DNA from: Saprospiraceae bacterium
Lineage (GTDB): Bacteria; Bacteroidota; Bacteroidia; Chitinophagales; Saprospiraceae
Direction: 5' to 3'
Length of the DNA: 40,455 nucleotides
Assembly: GCA_028282725.1 (NCBI GenBank)
Contig: JANQHF010000014.1
Coordinates: 1 to 40,455 of the forward strand
Shown here: positions 26,437-35,152 of the stretch, piece by piece
Layout: each line of letters begins with the position of its first letter
Position numbering within the stretch: the stretch's first letter is position 1
Translations under genes and position numbers: made by a program
Notes under the pieces: generated by a model
The model's input: the letters and a program-made list of their open reading frames with translations, nothing else
The model's database searches: none
Told to the model about the DNA's origin: nothing

Positions 26437-26444
26437 TACTTTTG
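26437..26444 (+). promoter_or_regulatory. -7 box of the DUF4856 operon
   Basis: TACTTTTG is a perfect TAnnTTTG match, 28 bp before the ATG at 26473. A TTTG at 26406-26409 is 27 bp upstream, too far for a standard -33 element. The missing -33 would fit a promoter that needs an activator. Confidence 0.45.
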
Positions 26445-26472
26445 ATCTCATTAGTGAACAAAAATTTATTTA

Positions 26473-27702
26473 ATGAAAGACTGGAAGATTCTATTCATAT
26501 TGGTATTTGCCGTTATTGGTTTTCAGGCATGTAGTGATGACGACGATCCAACACCGGATCCATCACCATCTCTTGAAGCTCCTGGGACTTATAACTTCGA
26601 AAGAAATGGACAATCTACTGTTTCTTTTAGTGGTCAAACAACACGGATTAAAATGGCTTCCGAATTGATCAATGCCATGAAGAAATTTGATTCTTCAAGC
26701 GAATTATTGCTTGAGATGTATGTAAATGAAAGTGCTTCGGGTGGCGATGTAGCACCGTTTTCGGAAAGTGATTTAAACAGCTCTACCAAGAGCATTCGTT
26801 CCAAGGTTGCTGCATCCAAGGATTTTTTCTCTGCAAATGCTGCCGAATCATCACAAATCAAAGCTGATTTTGAAAGTTGGATCAATGCACAAGTTTCCGA
26901 AGTGTTTCCAAATGAAAATGTACTTGCAGAACCCGGAGTTGCCGGACAAATAGCCGATGGCTCAAGCGTACGTTATGTCAACGCAAAGGGTCTTGAGTAT
27001 AACCAGGCAGTTAATAAAGGGTTGATCGGAGCATTGATGGTTGATCAAATGGTCAACAACTACCTGAGCCCGGCTGTCCTCGATGATGGTAATAATGTTG
27101 CTGAAAATGATGATGGCATTTTGGCTGAAGATAAGTCCTACACGACTATGGAACATAAATGGGATGAAGCCTATGGATATTTATTTGGCACATCCACAAA
27201 TGCAGCAAATCCACTGCCTACCCTTGGCGAAGATGCATTTTTGAACAAATATTTACAAAGAGTGAACGGTGATCCTGATTTTGAAGGTATTGCCCAGGAT
27301 ATTTTTGACGCATTCAAGCTTGGACGAGCAGCCATCGTTGCAGGTGATTACCAATTGAGAGACGAACAAGCCGAAATAGTCAGAGGTCTCGTCTCCAAGG
27401 TGATCGGAGTAAGAGCTGTTTACTACCTGCAACAGGGAAAAAATGGACTTCCAGATAGTGGAAATGACTACGGTGGAGCCTTCCATGATCTGTCAGAGGG
27501 ATTCGGCTTTGTATACAGCCTTCGATTCACAAGACAGCCGGAGAGCTCTTCGTCATACTTTAGCAAGGCAGAAGTGGATGGCTTTATTCAACAACTAACC
27601 GAAGGAAATGGCTTTTGGGATGTTACACCGGCTACACTGGATCAGATTTCCGAGGCAATAGCTTCTAAATTTGACTTCTCATTGTCTCAGGCTGCAGAAT
27701 AG
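26473..27702 (+). CDS. DUF4856 surface lipoprotein
   Basis: A 409-residue lipoprotein. The signal peptide (ILFILVFAVIGFQAC) ends at lipobox Cys20, followed by SDDDDPTPDPSP. The run of acidic residues fits the Bacteroidota export signal that sends lipoproteins to the cell surface. The mature protein matches the DUF4856 family, with TYNFERNGQSTVSFSGQT at the N-terminus and a mostly helical body containing YNQAVNKGLIGALMVDQMVN and EHKWDEAYGYLFG. Family members in Bacteroidota are commonly encoded beside imelysin lipoproteins and TonB receptors in iron-related loci, as here. It heads the operon and is 14 bp from the imelysin gene. The molecular function is unknown; heme or iron-chelate capture is inferred from context. 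Confidence 0.82.
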   Translation: MKDWKILFILVFAVIGFQACSDDDDPTPDPSPSLEAPGTYNFERNGQSTVSFSGQTTRIKMASELINAMKKFDSSSELLLEMYVNESASGGDVAPFSESDLNSSTKSIRSKVAASKDFFSANAAESSQIKADFESWINAQVSEVFPNENVLAEPGVAGQIADGSSVRYVNAKGLEYNQAVNKGLIGALMVDQMVNNYLSPAVLDDGNNVAENDDGILAEDKSYTTMEHKWDEAYGYLFGTSTNAANPLPTLGEDAFLNKYLQRVNGDPDFEGIAQDIFDAFKLGRAAIVAGDYQLRDEQAEIVRGLVSKVIGVRAVYYLQQGKNGLPDSGNDYGGAFHDLSEGFGFVYSLRFTRQPESSSSYFSKAEVDGFIQQLTEGNGFWDVTPATLDQISEAIASKFDFSLSQAAE

Positions 27703-27716
27703 TCGCAGAAATTAAA

Positions 27717-28829
27717 ATGAACATAATGACTCGATACATAACAGGAATTCTTTTCATCGCCAGCCTATTTATCTTCTCCTGTAGTGATTCGGATGGACCG
27801 GAAATTCAGGAAAATGAACCTTTTGACAGGAGTCAGATGCTGTCATCCTGGGCCGATCATTTTATCATCCCCGGATTTGAATCATACGCTGGAGAACTTG
27901 ATGAACTGGTGAGTGCTAAAGATGCATTTATTGCAAATCCTGACGTCGTGTCTTTGAATTCCCTGAAGTCGGCATGGCTGGACGCTTATAAGAGCTGGCA
28001 AAAGGTATCCATGTTTGACATTGGTAAAGCCGAGGAGATCGGTCTCAGAAATTTCACGAATATTTATCCTGCAGATACAGACCTGATCAATGAGAACATT
28101 ACTTCCGGTAATTTCAATCTCGCCCTGCCATCAAATTTCGATGCCCAGGGATTTCCGGCCCTGGATTACTTGCTTTACGGTCTGTCACCTGATGATTCTG
28201 AAATTGTGACAATGCTTTCACAGACTAATCATGCTCAATACCTGGATGCTTTAATCGAGCGGTTACGGACATTGGGCAACGAAATACTCAATGACTGGAA
28301 GGGTAATTATCGGGATCAATTCATACAAAATGACGGTTCCTCAGCTACTGCCTCAGTTGACAAATTGGTCAATGACTTTCTTTTCTACTATGAGAAATAT
28401 CTCAGGGCAGGAAAGATCGGTATCCCGGCTGGGGTATTTTCGGGAGGACCGATCAGCAATTCTGTAGAAGCACCTTATTCAGGAATTTTTTCAAAAGATC
28501 TTTTCAACATAGCCTTCCAGTCTGTTCAGGATTTCTTCAACGGGAGAGGATACAATGGGATCTCTGGCAATAGTCTTGATGATTATCTCAAATTCACCTC
28601 GAATGTCAATGGCACCAGAGATATTGCATCGGAAATCCAAAGTCAATGGAAAAGTGCGGAAGCAAAGATTGAAGTATTGCTCCCCAACTTCAGGGATCAG
28701 GTGGAACAGGATAACATAAAAATGCTGGAGGCATACGATGAACTACAAAAAGCCGTAGTTCTATTAAAAGTAGAAATGATGCAGGCATTAAATATCAGAG
28801 TAGATTTTGTCGATGCCGATGGTGATTGA
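27717..28829 (+). CDS. Imelysin-family lipoprotein
   Basis: A 370-residue lipoprotein with signal peptide ITGILFIASLFIFSC and lipobox Cys, followed by SDSDGPEIQ. The mature part has the imelysin (IrpA/peptidase M75) helical-bundle pattern: an N-terminal W-x-D-HFIIPGFESY, SAWLDAYKSWQKV, the internal conserved stretch AQGFPALDYLLYG, and a second half with AGKIGIPAGVFS. The GxHxxE putative metal motif of some imelysins is not evident. Family members are periplasmic or surface proteins tied to iron acquisition. ATGs at 27717 and 27726 are both possible starts. The stop overlaps the HTTM gene ATG by 1 bp (TGATG). Confidence 0.85.
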   Translation: MNIMTRYITGILFIASLFIFSCSDSDGPEIQENEPFDRSQMLSSWADHFIIPGFESYAGELDELVSAKDAFIANPDVVSLNSLKSAWLDAYKSWQKVSMFDIGKAEEIGLRNFTNIYPADTDLINENITSGNFNLALPSNFDAQGFPALDYLLYGLSPDDSEIVTMLSQTNHAQYLDALIERLRTLGNEILNDWKGNYRDQFIQNDGSSATASVDKLVNDFLFYYEKYLRAGKIGIPAGVFSGGPISNSVEAPYSGIFSKDLFNIAFQSVQDFFNGRGYNGISGNSLDDYLKFTSNVNGTRDIASEIQSQWKSAEAKIEVLLPNFRDQVEQDNIKMLEAYDELQKAVVLLKVEMMQALNIRVDFVDADGD

Positions 28830-30178
28830 TGACTAGGGCAAGACAATATTTTAACAGGCATACGAAGACCGCTCCATTGGCGGTCTTTCGCATTTTATTT
28901 GGATCGCTGATGGTCATCAGCCTCATCCGTTTTTGGGTTCACGGTTGGATAGAGGACTTGTATATCAACCCCAAATTCCATTTTCATTACTACGGATTTG
29001 AATTTGTCGAAGTACCGGGTCAATGGACCTATTTGTTATTTGTCTTATGTGGAATCTCAGCACTCGGCATAGCCCTGGGATACAAGTATCGCGTCTCAGC
29101 CATTCTATTCTTCCTGTCCTTTACGTATATCGAATTAATGGACAAAACTACCTACCTCAATCATTACTATTTCATTTCCGTAGTTGCCTTCACCCTCATC
29201 TGGCTTCCTTCCCATGTCTTTTATTCTGTCGACGCCAAGAGAGATCCAACACTCACGGCCGAATTTATTCCACAGTGGAACATTGACATCCTGAAACTCT
29301 TATTGGCAATCGTATATATCTATGCAGGAGCCGCAAAATTGAATGCTGACTGGCTCCTGAATGCGATGCCATTGGCCATATGGTTACCTTCTAAATTTGA
29401 TATTCCACTTCTTGGTTCTTTGATGCATGAACGCTGGGTGCACTATTTTTTCAGTTGGGCCGGGGCAATATATGATTTAACCATCGTAGGATTTTTGCTC
29501 TACCGCCGCACAAGGATATTCGCTTTTACCCTGGTTGTGATCTTCCACATTTTAACGAGAGTTCTATTTCCGATCGGAATGTTTCCCTATATAATGATTT
29601 GCAGTACGCTGATCTTTTTCTCTCCCGGTTTTCACGAGCGATTATTGAATTATCTCGGCATACTCATCAAGGTGCCACTATCGATATTTCAAAACGGAAA
29701 ATTGCACTATACCCTTTCTACATCTTTTGGAAGAATCGGACGACCTGTACTGATTGCCCTGGTCGTCATTCAAGTTTTGTTTCCATGGAGATATTTATTG
29801 TATCCGGGAAACTTGTTCTGGACGGAACAGGGATACAGATTTTCCTGGAGGGTCATGTTGGTGGAAAAGACAGGCTATGCCAACTTCAAAATTGTAAATG
29901 GCGAGACGGGTAGAAGGTTTTATGTCCAAAATGAGGATTTTCTGACTGCTTTTCAGCAAAAGCAAATGGCCACCCAGGTCGACTTCATCATAGAATATGC
30001 ACACTACCTGGGCAATCATTTTACCAGCCAGGGTCATGAACATGTCGAAGTCTATGTTGAGAGTTTTGCTTCGTTGAATGGCAGACCAACACAAGCTTAC
30101 ATTGATCCGGAGATTGATCTGATGAAGGTAAAAGATTCATGGGTCCACAAAACATATATTTTACCCCTGAATGAATAG
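28829..30178 (+). CDS. HTTM-domain membrane protein
   Basis: A 449-residue multi-pass inner-membrane protein of the HTTM group (vitamin K-dependent gamma-carboxylase-like). The N-terminal domain holds several helices with motifs typical of the family: PLAVFRILFGSLMVISLIRF, TYIELMDKTTYLNHYYFIS and LLAIVYIYAGAAKLNADWL. The C-terminal ~120 residues are soluble and include NLFWTEQGYRFSWRVMLVEK. Bacterial members are not known to carboxylate glutamate in most cases, and their reaction is unclear. The ATG at 28829 fits better than an in-frame TTG one codon upstream. It is coupled to imelysin (TGATG) and overlaps the receptor gene by 8 bp, so it probably acts on or with those products. Confidence 0.85.
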   Translation: MTRARQYFNRHTKTAPLAVFRILFGSLMVISLIRFWVHGWIEDLYINPKFHFHYYGFEFVEVPGQWTYLLFVLCGISALGIALGYKYRVSAILFFLSFTYIELMDKTTYLNHYYFISVVAFTLIWLPSHVFYSVDAKRDPTLTAEFIPQWNIDILKLLLAIVYIYAGAAKLNADWLLNAMPLAIWLPSKFDIPLLGSLMHERWVHYFFSWAGAIYDLTIVGFLLYRRTRIFAFTLVVIFHILTRVLFPIGMFPYIMICSTLIFFSPGFHERLLNYLGILIKVPLSIFQNGKLHYTLSTSFGRIGRPVLIALVVIQVLFPWRYLLYPGNLFWTEQGYRFSWRVMLVEKTGYANFKIVNGETGRRFYVQNEDFLTAFQQKQMATQVDFIIEYAHYLGNHFTSQGHEHVEVYVESFASLNGRPTQAYIDPEIDLMKVKDSWVHKTYILPLNE

Positions 30179-32651
30179 CTGGATTAAAATATCGATATTA
30201 TCCCTCTGCATTTGTGTGGTCATCGTGGGAAATGCTCAGGAATACAAACTTTCCGGTGTGGTCTATGACAGCTTGACTCGACAAAATGTAGAAGGAGTAG
30301 AAATCTACGATGCCCATTCGGGTCAAATCGTACTGGCGGATGAAAAAGGTCAATTTTCATTTATTCACCTGGAATCGGGGGAGCACCGCCTGACCATTTT
30401 TGCCACCAATTATCACACTACTGAGATTGCAATCAATCTAGTAAAGGACACATCCGTAGTATTATTTGTTGAGCAACTGAATATTGAATTATCTGCGGTC
30501 GAAATTGCAGCGAGGAGGCAGGAGTTGTTCGCCTTGAAAAGATTAAAAGATGTGGAAGGCCTCTCTATTTACGCAGGAAAAAAATCTGAAGTAGTCTTAC
30601 TGGACTTGGTTTCGGGCAATTTGGCAACCAACAATAGTCGTCAGATCTATGCACAGATTTCGGGATTGAATATTTATGAAGGAAGTGAAGGAGGAATACA
30701 GCTGGGTATAGGAGGAAGGGGATTGGATCCAAATCGGACTTCTAATTTTAATACACGGCAAAATGGATATGATATCAGTGCTGATGTTCTTGGCTATCCT
30801 GAAAATTATTATACCCCTCCTTCTGAAGCCATATCGGAGATTCAAATTATCCGTGGAGCAAGCTCGTTACAATATGGCACACAATTTGGAGGTCTGATTA
30901 ATTTTAAACTGAGAAAAATACCATCATTCAAGGAAGTAGAGATACGATCCAATCAGACTATTGGCTCCTTTGGTCTTTTTAATACTTTTAATTATGTGGG
31001 TATCAACAAAGGTAAATTCAGTCTGGATACGTACTTCAATCACAAGAGAGGGGACGGGTACAGGGAAAACTCGGAATACGACTTGAACAATTTCTTTGTC
31101 TCGCTGGAATATAAATTTGGAAAGCGAACATCTCTTTCAGGAGAGTTTACTTATTTCGATTACCTGGCAAAACAAGCCGGTGGGTTGACAGATCAACTAT
31201 TTGAAATGAACCCGAGATTGAGCACGAGAACGAGGAATTGGTTTGATGTTGACTGGAAGCTTTACAATTTAAAATTGGAGCATGCATTGAATGATCGTGC
31301 ACGTTTCAGCTTATCTTATTTTGGACTTAGTGCACGGAGACAGTCACTGGGATTCCGGGGAAATCCGGCTAATTTGAATGAAAACCCGATTACTGCTTTA
31401 GATGAACAAGACAATGCGGGCCATTTCATTCTTCCGAGAGATTTGATCATCGGCAATTTTAAAAATCATGGATTGGAATTCCGTTTTTTGAATCAATACA
31501 GACTCAAGGGTAAAAAGTCGGTAGCCCTCCTGGGTGTCAAATATTACAATTCTGACAACGATTCCTTTCAGGGTCCGGGATCCCTTGATTCAGGTCCGGA
31601 TTTTACAGACCAGACGGCCATATTTAAGGATTATCCCAATCAATCAATCTTTGAATTTCCAAATTTGAATGCCGCTCTTTTCGGGGAAAACATTTTCTAT
31701 TTGTCCGAACACTTATCATTGACTCCCGGATTCAGATTTGAGTATATCAAGACGGGTTCGATAGGGAATTATAATCAGGTCGTATTCGATAATGCGGGCA
31801 ATGCAATTGCAAGTACGCGACTTGATGAAAATCGCGAACTCAAAAGATCATTCGCGTTATTTGGTGCAGGCCTCAATTACAAGAGGAGTGAGTCATTCAA
31901 CCTCTATCTGAATGTTTCACAAAATTACCGGTCGGTGACATTCAGCGACATCCGGGTCGTCAGCCCTACATTTATCATAGACCCGGATATCCGGGATGAA
32001 AAAGGATTTACTGCGGACATTGGAGTGAGAGGGCGGGTAGGCAAATTCCTTTCTTACGAAACCGGGATTTATAGTCTCTTGTACAATGACCGAATTGGAA
32101 TCATACTTGACAACCGGGCAAACAGGGTCAGGAAAAATATTGGAAAGGCATTGATCACCGGGCTAGAGTCATTGATAGATTTCAATTTTGCAAGACTCTT
32201 ACATCCTGATCGACGTGACATACAACTAAATCTCTTTTTGAATAGCGCCATTACATTTTCGGAGTATATTTCTTCCGAGGAAAACAATGTAAAAGGCAAC
32301 GAGGTGGAATTTATCCCAAAAATCAATTTAAAGAGTGGGATCAATATAGGATATAGAAGTTTTTCTACTTCTTTTCAAATTACTCATTTAAGTAAACAGT
32401 TCACTGATGCTCAGAATTCGGCAATTGCCTTGCCGGGAGATATCAGAAGTGGCATCCTGGGTGAAATACCATCTTATACAATTGCTGACCTCAGCTTCAA
32501 CTATAAATGGAACTCATTCAGCATTCGAAGCGGTATCAACAATGCATTTAATGAGGCCTATTTTACACGTAGAGCAACCGGCTATCCCGGTCCCGGAATT
32601 ATCCCTTCAGAGGGAAGATCATTCTATCTGACACTTTCGATAGAAATATAA
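30171..32651 (+). CDS. TonB-dependent receptor, FecA-like
   Basis: An 826-residue outer-membrane receptor. It has a signal peptide (ILSLCICVVIVGNAQ) and a carboxypeptidase-regulatory-like beta domain (SGVVYDSLTRQNVEGVEIYD to about residue 100). A plug domain follows with QIYAQISGLNIYEGSEGG and ISEIQIIRGASSLQYGTQFGG (21-residue region near 218-238). The barrel ends in an aromatic C-terminal strand (FYLTLSIEI). The plug pattern (GIGGRGLDPNRTSNF) resembles FecA-type iron-chelate receptors more than SusC glycan receptors, and no SusD partner is present. With the upstream imelysin and DUF4856 lipoproteins it probably imports an iron complex using TonB energy. It overlaps the HTTM gene by 8 bp and is followed by a terminator. 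Confidence 0.92.
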   Translation: MNSWIKISILSLCICVVIVGNAQEYKLSGVVYDSLTRQNVEGVEIYDAHSGQIVLADEKGQFSFIHLESGEHRLTIFATNYHTTEIAINLVKDTSVVLFVEQLNIELSAVEIAARRQELFALKRLKDVEGLSIYAGKKSEVVLLDLVSGNLATNNSRQIYAQISGLNIYEGSEGGIQLGIGGRGLDPNRTSNFNTRQNGYDISADVLGYPENYYTPPSEAISEIQIIRGASSLQYGTQFGGLINFKLRKIPSFKEVEIRSNQTIGSFGLFNTFNYVGINKGKFSLDTYFNHKRGDGYRENSEYDLNNFFVSLEYKFGKRTSLSGEFTYFDYLAKQAGGLTDQLFEMNPRLSTRTRNWFDVDWKLYNLKLEHALNDRARFSLSYFGLSARRQSLGFRGNPANLNENPITALDEQDNAGHFILPRDLIIGNFKNHGLEFRFLNQYRLKGKKSVALLGVKYYNSDNDSFQGPGSLDSGPDFTDQTAIFKDYPNQSIFEFPNLNAALFGENIFYLSEHLSLTPGFRFEYIKTGSIGNYNQVVFDNAGNAIASTRLDENRELKRSFALFGAGLNYKRSESFNLYLNVSQNYRSVTFSDIRVVSPTFIIDPDIRDEKGFTADIGVRGRVGKFLSYETGIYSLLYNDRIGIILDNRANRVRKNIGKALITGLESLIDFNFARLLHPDRRDIQLNLFLNSAITFSEYISSEENNVKGNEVEFIPKINLKSGINIGYRSFSTSFQITHLSKQFTDAQNSAIALPGDIRSGILGEIPSYTIADLSFNYKWNSFSIRSGINNAFNEAYFTRRATGYPGPGIIPSEGRSFYLTLSIEI

Positions 32652-32745
32652 AACTCGGGTTGGAAGTCGAGTGGATTTAAATTGAGGGATTCCACAGTGT
32701 ATAGAATGTACTGGATCTTTTTCCTCCGGGTCAACCGGCTTCCCT

Positions 32746-32771
32746 TGACCCTCCAAATTAGGGTCATTTTT
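32746..32771 (+). terminator. Intrinsic terminator after the TonB receptor operon
   Basis: TGACCC and GGGTCA form a 6-bp stem around a 9-nt loop, followed by TTTTT. It lies 95 bp past the receptor stop and closes the plus-strand operon before the convergent phosphodiesterase gene. Confidence 0.6.
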
Positions 32772-32817
32772 CTGAAAAGGAATTGATTTGAAACTTTGTA
32801 CTACAACATTAGTTTGG

Positions 32818-33630
32818 TCAACGATGCTGATAAGATTTTTCATAAAAAGAATGAAATCCCTCCGGTTGATCCGTATTGATCAAATCTACATGATGATCCA
32901 GCAAAAATTGCCAGATCCCGGGCTGATCAGGTATTGCCCAAAACCTGATCAGCTTTTTCTGTTTATGTACCTCTTCTATCAACGCCTTGAACCGTCGAAG
33001 TTCTTCATCATCAATCTCATTGACTCCGTCCCATGACAAATGGTTCACAAATTCATCACTGACCACCGGCATGACGGCTGAAGAAATATTCATTTCCAGA
33101 TCCTGTGGTCTTCCGTCAATGCCGGCCAAACTACTTGCTGCATTTATAATCTGCCCCATGGGCCGGTTTCCCGATATAAAGACACGCACTGCACCTGGTT
33201 CAATCTTCCCATCGTTAACTACTCGCAGGAGATGTCTATACCTGGAAAGCACTTCCGTCAATTTGTGATAGGTGGGTACAGCCTCCGATTTGAAATCTAT
33301 CATCAGGAAAAAGTCCCCGTCATATCCCCGATAGATTTTCCCATCGTTCTTTTCAAAAAAGCTCTCTAAAGGTTTGAGATACAGAGTTTCTAGGGTTTTG
33401 GATGGGTCAGGTTCACCGGGTTGGTCATGGGCGACATAAAGTTCATCATTGATCAGGTGGACATCGACCTCGACAGACATAAATCCGTTTTGAATCGCAT
33501 CCAGGAGGGGTCGTTCATGTTCATAATCATTGTGTGCATGTCCGGGGATAACCATTATATTATCCTCTGAACACGATAGAAGAATCAGAGTAATTAAGAT
33601 CTGAAATACCAATCTGAAGGGACCTTTCAT
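32818..33630 (-). CDS. GDPD/PI-PLC-like phosphodiesterase lipoprotein
   Basis: A 270-residue lipoprotein with signal peptide LVFQILITLILLSC and lipobox Cys20. The mature protein has the start of the PLC-like phosphodiesterase TIM barrel: HAHNDYEHERPLLDA (first catalytic His and Asn), SVEVDVHLINDELYVAHDQ (metal-ligand Glu/Asp and second His), and LMIDFKSEA. This sequence form is shared with a subgroup of glycerophosphodiester phosphodiesterase-like proteins that includes yeast Aim6. It probably hydrolyses a phosphodiester outside the inner membrane; the substrate is not known. It stands alone, convergent with the TonB receptor operon. Confidence 0.75.
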   Translation of the reverse strand: MKGPFRLVFQILITLILLSCSEDNIMVIPGHAHNDYEHERPLLDAIQNGFMSVEVDVHLINDELYVAHDQPGEPDPSKTLETLYLKPLESFFEKNDGKIYRGYDGDFFLMIDFKSEAVPTYHKLTEVLSRYRHLLRVVNDGKIEPGAVRVFISGNRPMGQIINAASSLAGIDGRPQDLEMNISSAVMPVVSDEFVNHLSWDGVNEIDDEELRRFKALIEEVHKQKKLIRFWAIPDQPGIWQFLLDHHVDLINTDQPEGFHSFYEKSYQHR

Positions 33631-33788
33631 CGTATCATCTCAATGTTGGATTTACAATATCAGAAAATACATATTGCTTCCAGCATAGCATTCTCATTTC
33701 ACCCAATATTTTGTGCAAAATCTACAAATTCTCATTGATGGAAAACCACTACCAAATCTCAACCACCGATCCTCTTTGACTTGAGATA

Positions 33789-35135
33789 TTGAATAGAATC
33801 ACAGGCGAATGTGTACCTTGTTCATCCTGTAAATCATTAGACATTTCTGATCAAAAGAAAATTGGATTCTGGTCGAGTACGGCCCTGGCCATTGGCAATA
33901 TGGTGGGTTCCGGGATCTTCCTCCTGCCGGCATCATTGGCTATTTATGGTGGGATTGGAATGATTGGATGGGTATGTGCAGCCCTGGGAGCCCTGCTTTT
34001 GGCGTATACCTTTGGAGCACTGAGTAAAATCGAGAACCAATCCATCGGTGGACCTTACGTCTATACCCGGTTGAGTTTTGGAGATTTTCCGGCCTTTCTC
34101 GTTGCATGGGGATATTGGATATCCATATGGACTACAAATGCGGCCATTGCCGTCGCCCTCGTCGGATACCTGACCGTATTTTTGCCAGTGCTGGGTTCGC
34201 AGATGATCTATTCGATTCTGACCGGCCTGGGCTTCTTATGGTTTTTCACGTGGATCAATACGCGATCTTTAGACAAGATTGCATCGGTACAGGTGCTCAC
34301 TACCATTCTGAAGATCATCCCAATCTTCCTCGTAGGTATATTTGGTCTCTTTTATATCAATTGGGACAACTTCATACCTTTTAATATAAGCGGACAATCC
34401 GATTTTGCGGCCATCACAGCGACCACTACGCTTACGCTTTTTGCATTCCAGGGTATGGAAAGCGCGGGCATCATGTCGGGTGAAACAGACAATGCAGCAG
34501 AGATAGTAAAAAAAGCCACCTTCACCGGTACATTGGTAACCATTTTTATCTATTTGTGTAGTTCATTTGCCATTATGGGCATACTAAGCCCCGACATACT
34601 TGCGCGATCATCGGCCCCCTTTGCCGATGCCTCCTACGTATTTTGGGGAACTTCCTCCAAATATATTGTTGCCGGTGGTGCAGTAATTTCAACAATGGGA
34701 GCCCTAAACGGATGGATTTTGCTCCAGGGCAGAATTCCAATGGCAGCGGCAAATGATCATTTGTTTCCGGGATTCTTCGGGAAGATAAATAAGAACCGTG
34801 CTCCTGCATTTGGTATTATTGCCTCGAGTGTTTTGGCATCTGTGCTGATGGCACTGAATTTTTCAAAGAGCCTTGTAGAAGCATTTACATTTATGATGGT
34901 CCTTGCCACACTTGCTGTCCTGGTCCCGTACATATTTTCTTCCCTGAGCCTGGCAAAATTTTCAATGAAGAAAGAACAGGGACGTTTCTCTTCGAAATTA
35001 ATCCTGCCCATCCTGACTTTTCTGTTCTGTATTTGGGTGGTGATCGGATGTGGAAGGGAAGTCATACTTTTTGGTCTTTTATTATTTCTGCTCAGTGTTC
35101 CGGTTTATTTTATGATCAGGAAAAGTCAGTCGTAG
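33789..35135 (+). CDS. APC-family amino acid permease
   Basis: A 448-residue transporter with about twelve membrane helices. The first has the APC signature IGNMVGSGIFLLPASLA, and TM6 carries FAFQGMESAGIMSGETDNA, close to the arginine/agmatine (AdiC) and related basic amino acid exchangers. The substrate is not certain. The start is taken as TTG at 33789, because no ATG precedes the first helix; it gives an unusual N-terminus with three cysteines (CVPCSSC, 8-14). The gene ends 17 bp before the Rieske oxygenase start, so transport and oxidation may be linked in one operon. Confidence 0.8.
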   Translation: MNRITGECVPCSSCKSLDISDQKKIGFWSSTALAIGNMVGSGIFLLPASLAIYGGIGMIGWVCAALGALLLAYTFGALSKIENQSIGGPYVYTRLSFGDFPAFLVAWGYWISIWTTNAAIAVALVGYLTVFLPVLGSQMIYSILTGLGFLWFFTWINTRSLDKIASVQVLTTILKIIPIFLVGIFGLFYINWDNFIPFNISGQSDFAAITATTTLTLFAFQGMESAGIMSGETDNAAEIVKKATFTGTLVTIFIYLCSSFAIMGILSPDILARSSAPFADASYVFWGTSSKYIVAGGAVISTMGALNGWILLQGRIPMAAANDHLFPGFFGKINKNRAPAFGIIASSVLASVLMALNFSKSLVEAFTFMMVLATLAVLVPYIFSSLSLAKFSMKKEQGRFSSKLILPILTFLFCIWVVIGCGREVILFGLLLFLLSVPVYFMIRKSQS

Positions 35136-35152
35136 TTTTCAAAATTCAAAAT

